This document shows, piece by piece, positions 1-6,282 of a stretch of DNA of 64,000 nt. The position numbers were made by a program, and so were the translations under genes. Position 1 is the stretch's first letter. Each line of letters starts with the position of its first letter. Source of the DNA: Aestuariirhabdus haliotis. GTDB lineage: Bacteria; Pseudomonadota; Gammaproteobacteria; Pseudomonadales; Aestuariirhabdaceae. The DNA lies in NCBI RefSeq assembly GCF_023509475.1, contig NZ_JAKSDZ010000006.1, positions 1 to 64,000 on the forward strand, read 5' to 3'. The notes under the pieces were generated by a model, which made no database searches, was not told the origin of the DNA, and saw only the letters and a list, made by a program, of their open reading frames with translations.

Positions 1-386
1 GAATTATTATCCATCTGCGCAGTGCACCCGAAGGGCGTTCTGGGGGCGCGCTTTCTTTGCTTCGTTTCTTTATCGCGAATAAAGAAATGAAGTCGTCTGC
101 GGGGCGAAACCCGCGGAGCTTCATCAAGGAATACTGGGCCAAAAACGGACTTTATAAGAGAATAAGGGCTCAGAACCCTTATCCAGCTCTCTCTGGTCCA
201 TAACATCGAAAAGCTAATGAATTACGGAGCGATAGTTTAGTCGCAGAGCTATCCGCAGAAGCGCCGAGATCTCTTTGTATAAGAGATGATTATGTTGAAT
301 GGATTTGGTTAAATAACCGACATCGAAAACAAAGGAATGCAGGCTTTGGATAACAATTTGGCGGTTTTCGTTTTTCTACAGCCTCG
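1..386. other. Gene-free, hairpin-rich left edge
   Basis: No convincing coding frame is seen here. Four short perfect inverted repeats are visible. Arms 65-73 and 79-87 (TTTCTTTAT/ATAAAGAAA) enclose a 5-nt loop. Arms 99-103 and 110-114 are GC-rich (GCGGG/CCCGC). Arms 162-168 and 176-182 are ATAAGGG/CCCTTAT. Arms 269-275 and 281-287 are ATCTCTT/AAGAGAT. None is followed by a clean T-run, so they are not obvious terminators. The first, with the surrounding TTTCTTTGCTTCG text, looks like a dispersed intergenic palindrome. The stretch lies next to a toxin-antitoxin pair and an attC-like site, so it may be part of an accessory island that continues left of the window. Confidence 0.4.
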
Positions 387-689
387 TTATGAATTTCCGA
401 GCTGTGAATCCACATCCATTTGTTTATGTAAGATACGAACTATTTGAATGGATTTATTGGAGAGTTCCCGGTAGAAAATAATGTGACTTCCTTGTGGAAA
501 CTTGCGATAGCCAGCTTTAATGTAGTTACAGTCTTTACCGGCTGAAGGAGTTTCTGAAAGCATATGAAAGGAATCATCAAACTGCTTTATGTAAATTGTT
601 CGTTGTTTGTAACCCCAGTGCTGTTCACTGAATTTAGCTATCGCTTTCAAGTCATTCTTTGCAGAGTTGGTGAGGGTAAATGAACTCAT
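387..689 (-). CDS. parE: ParE/RelE-family toxin of a type II toxin-antitoxin pair
   Basis: A 100-residue basic protein with the compact RelE/ParE fold pattern. An N-terminal helix region (TNSAKNDLKAIAKFSEQHWG) is followed by a G.RKFPQGSHIIFYRE strand segment and a C-terminal IQIVRILHKQMD, as usual for ParE toxins of about 95-105 residues. ParE toxins poison DNA gyrase and are held inactive by ParD. The start overlaps the stop of the upstream antitoxin gene by 4 bp (ATGA), so translation is probably coupled. Read on the reverse strand, antitoxin comes first and toxin second, the classical parDE order. The exact subfamily (ParE or RelE) is inferred from the partner. Confidence 0.85.
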   Translation of the reverse strand: MSSFTLTNSAKNDLKAIAKFSEQHWGYKQRTIYIKQFDDSFHMLSETPSAGKDCNYIKAGYRKFPQGSHIIFYRELSNKSIQIVRILHKQMDVDSQLGNS

Positions 690-928
690 TTATTACCATC
701 TTCATCCATTTCGGAAATAAAGCTCTCAAGGCTGTAATCAGAGACGCCACTATTTTCGCCATCGACCAGCATTTGCCGAAGGGCTTCAAGTTTACCCTCG
801 CTGTCTTCAAGAAGCCTCAATCCTGCCCTAACCACTTCACTGGCAGAGCCGTAGCGGCCGCTTTCGAGTTGGCGTGTAATAAAGCCATCAAAATGTGTTC
901 CAAGCGTCATGCTGGTGTTCTTGGCCAT
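686..928 (-). CDS. parD: ParD-family antitoxin
   Basis: An 80-residue acidic protein. The N-terminal half (TSMTLGTHFDGFITRQLESG, then GSASEVVRAGLRLLED) is the ribbon-helix-helix DNA-binding pattern of ParD/CopG antitoxins. The acidic C-terminal tail (about residues 45-80) is the part that normally wraps the ParE toxin. The start is supported by a GGAGA ribosome site 6 nt before ATG. ParD proteins also repress their own operon; a tandem 10-bp repeat 16-35 bp upstream of the start codon (944-963) is a candidate operator. It lies on the reverse strand next to an attC-like site, so the pair may be an integron cassette in reverse orientation. Confidence 0.87.
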   Translation of the reverse strand: MAKNTSMTLGTHFDGFITRQLESGRYGSASEVVRAGLRLLEDSEGKLEALRQMLVDGENSGVSDYSLESFISEMDEDGNK

Positions 929-943
929 AACGAATCTCCCGAG

Positions 944-963
944 TACCTAAATATACCTAATAC
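944..963. promoter_or_regulatory. Tandem 10-bp repeat, candidate ParD operator
   Basis: Two adjacent 10-bp direct repeats, TACCTAAATA (944-953) and TACCTAATAC (954-963), lie just upstream of parD. They share TACCTAA plus a T or A step and repeat at exactly one helical turn. Ribbon-helix-helix antitoxins often bind such spaced short repeats. No strong sigma-70 box pair could be fixed here, so this is an inferred operator and not a mapped promoter. Confidence 0.35.
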
Positions 964-974
964 TGGTATAAAAA

Positions 975-1094
975 TCATAACAAGTCAATGCACTGGAGCC
1001 ACAAAGCTGTGTTTTGCAATTTATGCACTACGCTGCCGCTTGGTTAACATAAATTACAACTCCGCTTTATGTCCCAGTGATTGAAGCGTTATCG
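975..1094 (+). repeat. attC-like integron recombination site
   Basis: An imperfect inverted repeat of about 118 bp with the architecture of an attC site. The outer R boxes are ATAAC (977-981) and GTTAT (1088-1092). Next come non-complementary 3-nt spacers, AAG (982-984) and AGC (1085-1087). The L boxes are TCAATGCACTGG (985-996) and CCAGTGATTGA (1074-1084), which pair perfectly except for one extra G at 990, as expected for the extrahelical base of the L double-prime box. The stem continues inward: AATTTATG (1018-1025) pairs with CATAAATT (1048-1055). With the extra base on the left arm the site points rightward (+), closing a cassette to its left. No integrase gene is in the window. Confidence 0.62.
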
Positions 1095-1185
1095 CGCAAT
1101 GAAACCAGACTGATTCGCTTCGTTACAGCTACCGGTTATTCACGCTTTATAACTCATAAACTTACTCTTCAAATGGAGATTCGAT

Positions 1186-1812
1186 ATGAATATATCTGAA
1201 AAGTTTTGGGATAAAAAAGCAGAAAGCTATGCAAAGAGCCCTATTTCTGACGAAGAGACCTATAAGAGAAAACTCACCGAAACGCAAAGTTTGTTGAATC
1301 CCACAATGCGTCTTTTGGAGTTCGGCTGCGGAACAGGCACTACCGCAATCCATCATGCTCCGCATGTACTGCACATTGATGCGATTGATATCTCTGAAAA
1401 CATGCTGGATATCGCTCGTGAGAAAGCCAGCAACGCAAACATTGAGAATATTACCTTCACTCACTCAACCCTGACAGAATTTAACGCAGACACAGCCAGC
1501 CTGGACGCTGTTTTGGGTTTAAATATTCTCCACTTGCTACCAGAAAGGCAGTCTATCCTCACTGAAGTGGCTAGAATTCTAAAGCCTGGAGGTATTTTTG
1601 TTAGTAGTACGGTTTGCTTGGGCGATTCGCTGTTCCGCTTTATAAAACCTATTGTCCCTCTTGGAAAGCTTCTGGGAATAATGCCTGATGTGTATGTACT
1701 GAGAAAATCTGAACTGGTGAGCGAAGTCCAAAACGCTGGGTTTGCGATTGAACGCCAGTGGTATCATGGCATGAAAGGTATGGTTGTTTTTATGATTGCT
1801 CGGAAATTATAA
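1186..1812 (+). CDS. Class I SAM-dependent methyltransferase, UbiE/Methyltransf_11 type
   Basis: 208 residues. The SAM-binding motif I is LLEFGCGTGTTA (about residues 43-54), the acidic residue after strand 2 lies in IDAIDISENML, and a motif like post-I follows at LDAVLGLNILHLLPE. The late motif LKPGGIFVSST is typical of small-molecule methyltransferases. The substrate is unknown. The start is fixed by GGAG 7 nt before ATG. It begins about 90 bp right of the attC-like site and could be the next cassette, but no second attC-like structure follows its stop, where a reverse-strand regulator gene begins after about 40 bp. Confidence 0.8.
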   Translation: MNISEKFWDKKAESYAKSPISDEETYKRKLTETQSLLNPTMRLLEFGCGTGTTAIHHAPHVLHIDAIDISENMLDIAREKASNANIENITFTHSTLTEFNADTASLDAVLGLNILHLLPERQSILTEVARILKPGGIFVSSTVCLGDSLFRFIKPIVPLGKLLGIMPDVYVLRKSELVSEVQNAGFAIERQWYHGMKGMVVFMIARKL

Positions 1813-1853
1813 AGCTAAAATTAAAAGGCCATAAAGACTCGAGCCACTTTTCT

Positions 1854-2396
1854 CTACTCCTCCTCTCGCGACCAGCGACGTATATGGGCAATCTCTTCCT
1901 CATCGATCCCCAGCCCCTGCAAAAAGTCCTGATGGGCCTGCGGGGCCTGCTGCTCAAAGGAAACATGCCATTGCCGCATATCCTCTTCTGACATACCGGA
2001 GGCTGCCAGTACCGAGACCCAGCCGGCCTTGTCGAGGGAGCGGCAGTCCTGCAGGCGGGAGCGGTCCTGTAACAGGTTTACCAGCAGCCTTTGTTGTTCC
2101 CGCAGGGCGTGAATCTCCCGGTTAATGGTCAACAAACGTTGATCCAGCAAACTGTTGGTTCCGGTCGCATCCGCATTGAGCAAGGCGGCAATCTTTTCCA
2201 GTTCGATACCTGCCTCGCGATACTGTTGAATCGCCGCCATGCGCTGCTGGTCCGCCTGAGAATACAGCCGGTAATTGGCCGCAGAGCGCAGCGATGGCGA
2301 CAACAGACCGATACGGTCGTAGTACAGCAACGTACTTCGGGACAGGCCGAAGCGTTTCGCCATAGCTCCCACGGTAATTGCTGCGCTCTCTGACAT
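1854..2396 (-). CDS. MerR-family transcriptional regulator with a duplicated C-terminal domain
   Basis: 180 residues. An N-terminal MerR winged helix-turn-helix (about 6-75; ITVGAMAKRFGLSRSTLLYYDRIGLL without the break) is followed by a coiled-coil dimer helix (about 82-112) and a small C-terminal domain (126-177). The ATG at 2396 is preferred over the longer frame because AAAGGA lies 8 nt upstream, inside the last codons of the preceding gene, and the MerR domain begins right after it. The C-terminal domain matches the upstream 77-residue protein at 24 of 52 positions without gaps, including WH, FEQ, H..FL, LG and IR.WSR. The ligand is unknown. A MerR-type dyad upstream of the pair suggests autoregulation. 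Confidence 0.85.
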   Translation of the reverse strand: MSESAAITVGAMAKRFGLSRSTLLYYDRIGLLSPSLRSAANYRLYSQADQQRMAAIQQYREAGIELEKIAALLNADATGTNSLLDQRLLTINREIHALREQQRLLVNLLQDRSRLQDCRSLDKAGWVSVLAASGMSEEDMRQWHVSFEQQAPQAHQDFLQGLGIDEEEIAHIRRWSREEE

Positions 2397-2401
2397 TCGG
2401 C

Positions 2402-2635
2402 TTATCCTTTTCGGGAGTCTCTGGACCATTGACGTATGCGAGCCACTTCATCGCTTGATTCACCCAACCAGCGCAGAAAGCTCTCGTGCCCTTCGGGATG
2501 ACGCTGCTCAAACAGCTGATGCCACTGTTGCATCATGGCCTCGGTCAAACCGGTGTCGGCAAACAGCTCGCTCCACTGCTGTTTGTTGATCGCACCAGTC
2601 ATGGGCGTCGTGGTGTTGTTCGGTGTATTCGTCAT
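2402..2635 (-). CDS. Small protein homologous to the MerR regulator's C-terminal domain
   Basis: 77 residues with no DNA-binding region. A Thr/Asn-rich leader (1-20) is followed by one domain (21-72) carrying QQWHQLFEQRHPEGHESFL, then IRQWSRDSRK. The same motif set ends the adjacent MerR protein, so this looks like a free-standing copy of that regulator's effector or oligomerisation domain. Its stop codon is 5 bp before the regulator's ATG, and its last codons supply the regulator's ribosome site, so the two genes are co-transcribed and probably translationally coupled. The function is not known. A modulator that dimerises with or competes for the regulator is an inference. Confidence 0.75.
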   Translation of the reverse strand: MTNTPNNTTTPMTGAINKQQWSELFADTGLTEAMMQQWHQLFEQRHPEGHESFLRWLGESSDEVARIRQWSRDSRKG

Positions 2636-2665
2636 GTTCTTACCCTCTGTGTTGATCGAGAGGCC

Positions 2666-2696
2666 AGTGTGAACTATGAAGCTATAGTCAGGTCAA
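2666..2696 (-). promoter_or_regulatory. Candidate MerR-type promoter/operator
   Basis: On the reverse strand, TTGACC (2696-2691) is a good -35 box, followed by a 19-nt spacer. The spacer is centred on the perfect dyad ACTAT-N6-ATAGT (2673-2688), and a weak -10 position CACACT follows (2671-2666). A dyad filling an over-long 19-bp spacer is the hallmark of MerR-regulated promoters. It sits 31 bp before the small gene that precedes the MerR gene. The 10-mer GGTCAACACT recurs at 2756-2765. Confidence 0.4.
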
Positions 2697-2777
2697 CACT
2701 GGTCAGAGCAACGACAGCCCGATCAGCTACCGCTGGTTCATCGACTCGATAACCTGGTCAACACTCGCACAAGGCGA

Positions 2778-3479
2778 TCAGCCGGCCTGGGCTTCACTTT
2801 CAAAGTCGGCCTCACCCAGTTGGGCCAACGCCGCCATCATACCGGGGTAATGACGCTGGTACTCCTGGAACATCCGTTCAAAGGGCAGATCAGCGAAGTG
2901 GCCATGTTCCGTGACATATTCCATATGGCGTTGGCCGCTTTGATCAAATTCATGAAATACCGAATCACTCAAACCATCGAACTCCAGAGGCTTGACCCCG
3001 GTTTTTTCGCACAGTGACAAATTAAAGGCCGGTGTCGCCTTGACCCACTGCCCTTCAATAAAGAGCTCGGTGTAACCATGCCAGGCAAACAGGTCGGTGC
3101 CCATCGCCTGGCGCAAACGTTCGGACGTTAAATGATTGCGCACATCGGCAAACCCCAGACGGGCCGGAATGTCCGCCGCCCTGGCCAGGGCCGCCAATAA
3201 CACCGCTTTGCTGACACAGTAACCATGACCACTGGCCAAAATGGCACTGGCACGGGAACTCTCCAGGGTGGTACCAATGCGATAAGGATCATAGCGAATG
3301 GCATCACGTACGCTGTAATAGAGAGCGATAGCCTGCTGACGTTGGCCTGTATGGCCTGCAATCAGCTGCTGGCTATGGCGGACAATTTCGGGGTGGGTAC
3401 TATCAATAACCGCTGTTGGGGCCAGGTACAGACTGTGATCCGGGTCGGCACCCTGGGTAGGTGTTGTAGTGGAAGCCAT
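2778..3479 (-). CDS. Transglutaminase-like cysteine protease/peptidase family protein
   Basis: About 233 residues with the bacterial transglutaminase-like core. The catalytic cysteine lies in GHGYCVSKAVLLAALARA (about 85-102), the histidine in FAWHGYTELFIEGQW and the acidic or polar third residue in KATPAFN. Short conserved proteins of this type are usually annotated as transglutaminase-domain proteins and act as peptidases or amidases rather than cross-linkers. No signal peptide is visible, so it is probably cytoplasmic. The second of two adjacent ATGs is chosen because GAGG lies 5 nt before it and only 2 nt before the first. It points the same way as the MerR pair, with 142 bp between. Confidence 0.8.
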   Translation of the reverse strand: MASTTTPTQGADPDHSLYLAPTAVIDSTHPEIVRHSQQLIAGHTGQRQQAIALYYSVRDAIRYDPYRIGTTLESSRASAILASGHGYCVSKAVLLAALARAADIPARLGFADVRNHLTSERLRQAMGTDLFAWHGYTELFIEGQWVKATPAFNLSLCEKTGVKPLEFDGLSDSVFHEFDQSGQRHMEYVTEHGHFADLPFERMFQEYQRHYPGMMAALAQLGEADFESEAQAG

Positions 3480-3482
3480 CAT

Positions 3483-4007
3483 CGCCTCGATTTGCTGTGA
3501 AGGTGGTTTGGGTAGAGGTTGTCGCAGACAGGGTCTCAGCTTCCATCAACAGCCGCAGAACTTCAATGGCCAATAGATTCATCGTGAATGACACTTACCC
3601 ACATTGAAATAGTACACCCTGTAGTGTATTTGGCGATCTCTGTTGGTCGCTGAGATGCTGTCAGCAAAGGCACAGGATTGGGAGAAACAGGCAGGCTGTG
3701 AACAGGAGAAAAAAAGGGGCGGCAAATAGTGAATCCTTTCACTCAATCATCGAAATGCCGTGCCGCCCCTGCAGAAACCTGACTGTCCAGGGAAGCTCTT
3801 GCACTGCAAAAGCGGGGCCGAATTACCTTAATTGCTTATTTTTGAATGAGTTACACCGTATTAAGAGTTCCCACGAAGAGATCTATGTCAAACAATCTGA
3901 CACTCGATTGGTGAGCCATCGGGCACCTCTATATACTGAGCCGATTGCCCTGCTCCGGTCTAAAATAACGGGGCTGGGAACCTGATCAAGCAAGGAAGAC
4001 ACACTAC
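3483..4007. other. Long intergenic region
   Basis: 525 bp between divergent genes with no credible coding frame. Open frames here cross the strong stem-loop at 3709-3770 and have no family features. The right part (about 3830-4000) is A/T-richer and should hold the promoter of the symporter fusion gene; no box pair was convincing. The gene at 4008 has AAGGA 11 nt before its ATG. Confidence 0.5.
3709..3770 (-). terminator. Reverse-strand intrinsic terminator-like stem-loop with nested hairpin
   Basis: Perfect 10-bp arms AGGGGCGGCA (3715-3724) and TGCCGCCCCT (3761-3770) enclose a second hairpin AGTGAA-TCCT-TTCACT. Read on the reverse strand, the GC-rich stem is followed by seven T (3715-3709), the form of a Rho-independent terminator. 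No reverse-strand gene lies to its right before the forward gene at 4008, so it could end an antisense transcript or a small RNA starting within about 3771-4000. Confidence 0.5.
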
Positions 4008-6176
4008 ATGAGTCTGGCTAGCAAGGTAATTCTGGGTCTGATAATTGGCGTCAGCTGCGGCTTATTCTGGGGCGAACTTACCGCGCCACTGGAAATCATC
4101 GGGGATATTTTCCTGATGCTGCTGCAGATGACTGTCTTGCCCTATATTCTCACGTCGGTCATGTTGGGCGTGGGGTCTCTGAAGCGTCATGAGATCCTCC
4201 CGATCGCAAAATACGGTGGCCTGGCACTGCTTCTAATGTGGTCAACCGCCGCCATACTGCTACTGCAAACAGCCTGGTCACTGCCCCACCGGGTAACTGC
4301 CAGCTTTTTCAGCTTATCCTGGATTCATCCCCCGCAAGAGTCTTTGGCATTAAGCCATTTTATACCGGCCAACCCGTTCCTTGCCCTGTCCGAACGCTCG
4401 GTGCCGGCCATAGTATTGTTCAGTGTGGCTATGGGTATCACCATCATCGGAATGCAACGCAAAGAGAAGATACTGGAGGGCCTGACCACCGCAAGAGACA
4501 TGATCTCTTCCCTTTCCTCACTGGTGATTCGCTTTACCCCTTTCGGTGTCTTCGCTATCAGCGCCGCTGCTTCCGGCACCATGGAACTGGAGCAACTCAA
4601 GGGCATCTACGTGTTTGTCACGCTGTTATCTGTGATGTCACTGTTTCTCACCTTTTGGGCATTCCCTCACCTGATACGCAACATTACTCCCTTCCGTTAC
4701 CGGGAAATCATCGCCACCAGCCGGGATGCTCTGGTAACCGCTTTTGCCACCGGCAACCTGTTCGTTGTATTGCCTATTTTAAGCCGGCGCAGCCGAGTGT
4801 TGTTGCTTAAACATCGGCCGGCTAACAAAAGCAGCGTATCCATTGTTGATGTGATCGTACCCATCAGTTACAGCTTACCGACGGCGGGTAAAATGCTGGG
4901 CTTTCTGTTTATTCTGTTCGCCGGTTGGTTCAGTGGCAAAGAGCTTTCCCCGGCGGATTTCCCCGTACTGCTGTTGATGGGACTCACCTCCTTTTTCAGC
5001 CCCATGATCGTCTCCATTCCCGAGATGCTGAATCACTTCAATATCAACCCGGAGATTTTCAAGCTCTACCTGTTGACCGACCAGATCCTGTTTAATCGTT
5101 TTGCCGCACTCACCGGTGCCATGTTTATTTTGGGTGTCGCCCTAATCGTCGGAGCCGGGGCTACACGCATGTTAAAGGTCAAATGGCGACGTATCAGTTT
5201 CGCCTTTGCCATTACCGTTGCCTGGACAACCGCCATCGTGCTCTCTCTGCATGCAGTCTTTGCCGGCATCGATTACCACTACAACGGCTACCAACTTTTT
5301 ATCGAGCGGGGGGCCATGGAACCTCCGGTCAAACACAGTCTGCTGGAATCGGTACCCAACACCATTGTGAAAGCACCTCTGGTTACTTCCAAACCGGTAC
5401 TCAAACGTATTCGCGAGAGAGGCTTCTTGCGTGTGGGTTATTATCGCGATTGGTTGCCCTACGCTTTCCATAATGTCGATGGCGAACTGGTCGGGTATGA
5501 CATCGAAATATTTAACAAACTGGCCGCCGATCTGGGCGTGGAGATCGAGTTTGTTCGTATCTATCGCAACGAAACTGCGCCATTGCTGAACAATGGCTAT
5601 CTGGACATTGCTTCCGGCGTGGTTTCCAGCCCCAAACACCTGTTGCAATACACCCTGTCGTCCGAATACGGCCGCGAATTGATGTCCCTGATCGTACCGG
5701 ATAACAAACGTCGTCAATATCGCCGCTGGGAAGATATGCGGCAACAGGAGAAACTGATCATTGGTGTCCCCGATGGTTTTGTCGATGCCGTGGATTTGTC
5801 CGATTTACTGCCGAATGCCACCTTGTGGGAAATCGCTTCGCCCCGAACCTTCTTCCGGGACAGCGAAGAGATGGCGCAATACGATGCCCTGCTTTTTGTC
5901 GCAACGGCGGCTTCGGGCTGGGGCATGATCAACCCCGAGTACAGCATTGCCATTCCCCAGCCCGAGCAGCTGTTCGTGCCCCTGGCCTTTCCGCTGGCAC
6001 GCAGCGACCTGGAGTTTGAACGCTACGTGCGCAAATGGCTGGAGCTCCGGAAGCTGGATGGCACGTTGGATCGTTATTTTGATTACTGGATCAAAGGCGA
6101 GCTGGGCACACCAAAGGCACCACGCTGGTCTCTGTGGCAAAGCCTGACCGCACCCGACACCCAAGCGGCACAATAA
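4008..6176 (+). CDS. DAACS (SDF)-type symporter domain fused to a family 3 solute-binding domain
   Basis: 722 residues. Residues 1 to about 405 hold multiple membrane segments of the dicarboxylate/amino acid:cation symporter family. After a linker of about 55 residues, residues 463-700 form an SBP_bac_3 domain (RIRERGFLRVGYYRDWLPY, then GYDIEIFNKLAADLGV). This suggests a membrane protein with a tethered periplasmic amino-acid-binding domain. The symporter motifs are degenerate: the TM7 NMDGT signature is replaced around residues 285-297 (PISYSLPTAGKM) and the re-entrant serine-rich loop reads FATGNLFVVLP near 250. It may therefore sense or scavenge ligands without normal Na-coupled transport. 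It is a single-gene unit with its own promoter region upstream. Confidence 0.82.
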   Translation: MSLASKVILGLIIGVSCGLFWGELTAPLEIIGDIFLMLLQMTVLPYILTSVMLGVGSLKRHEILPIAKYGGLALLLMWSTAAILLLQTAWSLPHRVTASFFSLSWIHPPQESLALSHFIPANPFLALSERSVPAIVLFSVAMGITIIGMQRKEKILEGLTTARDMISSLSSLVIRFTPFGVFAISAAASGTMELEQLKGIYVFVTLLSVMSLFLTFWAFPHLIRNITPFRYREIIATSRDALVTAFATGNLFVVLPILSRRSRVLLLKHRPANKSSVSIVDVIVPISYSLPTAGKMLGFLFILFAGWFSGKELSPADFPVLLLMGLTSFFSPMIVSIPEMLNHFNINPEIFKLYLLTDQILFNRFAALTGAMFILGVALIVGAGATRMLKVKWRRISFAFAITVAWTTAIVLSLHAVFAGIDYHYNGYQLFIERGAMEPPVKHSLLESVPNTIVKAPLVTSKPVLKRIRERGFLRVGYYRDWLPYAFHNVDGELVGYDIEIFNKLAADLGVEIEFVRIYRNETAPLLNNGYLDIASGVVSSPKHLLQYTLSSEYGRELMSLIVPDNKRRQYRRWEDMRQQEKLIIGVPDGFVDAVDLSDLLPNATLWEIASPRTFFRDSEEMAQYDALLFVATAASGWGMINPEYSIAIPQPEQLFVPLAFPLARSDLEFERYVRKWLELRKLDGTLDRYFDYWIKGELGTPKAPRWSLWQSLTAPDTQAAQ

Positions 6177-6222
6177 CCAGCACGGGTACCAGAACGCTGC
6201 CAGCTATTGTCCGACCTAAAAC

Positions 6223-6253
6223 AAAAAAGCCCTCCTGAATTGCTCAGAAGGGC
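6223..6253 (-). terminator. Intrinsic terminator of the beta-oxidation operon
   Basis: Arms GCCCTCCTGA (6229-6238) and TCAGAAGGGC (6244-6253) form a stem with one mismatch and a 5-nt loop. On the reverse strand six T follow (6228-6223). It lies 29 bp beyond the stop of the multifunctional FadB/FadJ-type gene. The forward gene ending at 6176 runs into it from the other side. Confidence 0.7.
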
Positions 6254-6282
6254 CTCAACCTGACAGAAAATCGGGTCAGCTT

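Noticed and set aside
387-928. ParDE as a plasmid or phage remnant
   Set aside because: No replication, partition or phage gene is nearby; an integron cassette fits the adjacent site better.
680-1084. Forward open frame of 134 codons opposite parD
   Set aside because: It lies antisense to parD and continues through the attC-like inverted repeat; parDE explains the region.
3698-3985. Forward open frame of 95 codons between the transglutaminase-like and symporter genes
   Set aside because: It runs through a perfect terminator-like stem-loop and shows no family features or ribosome site.
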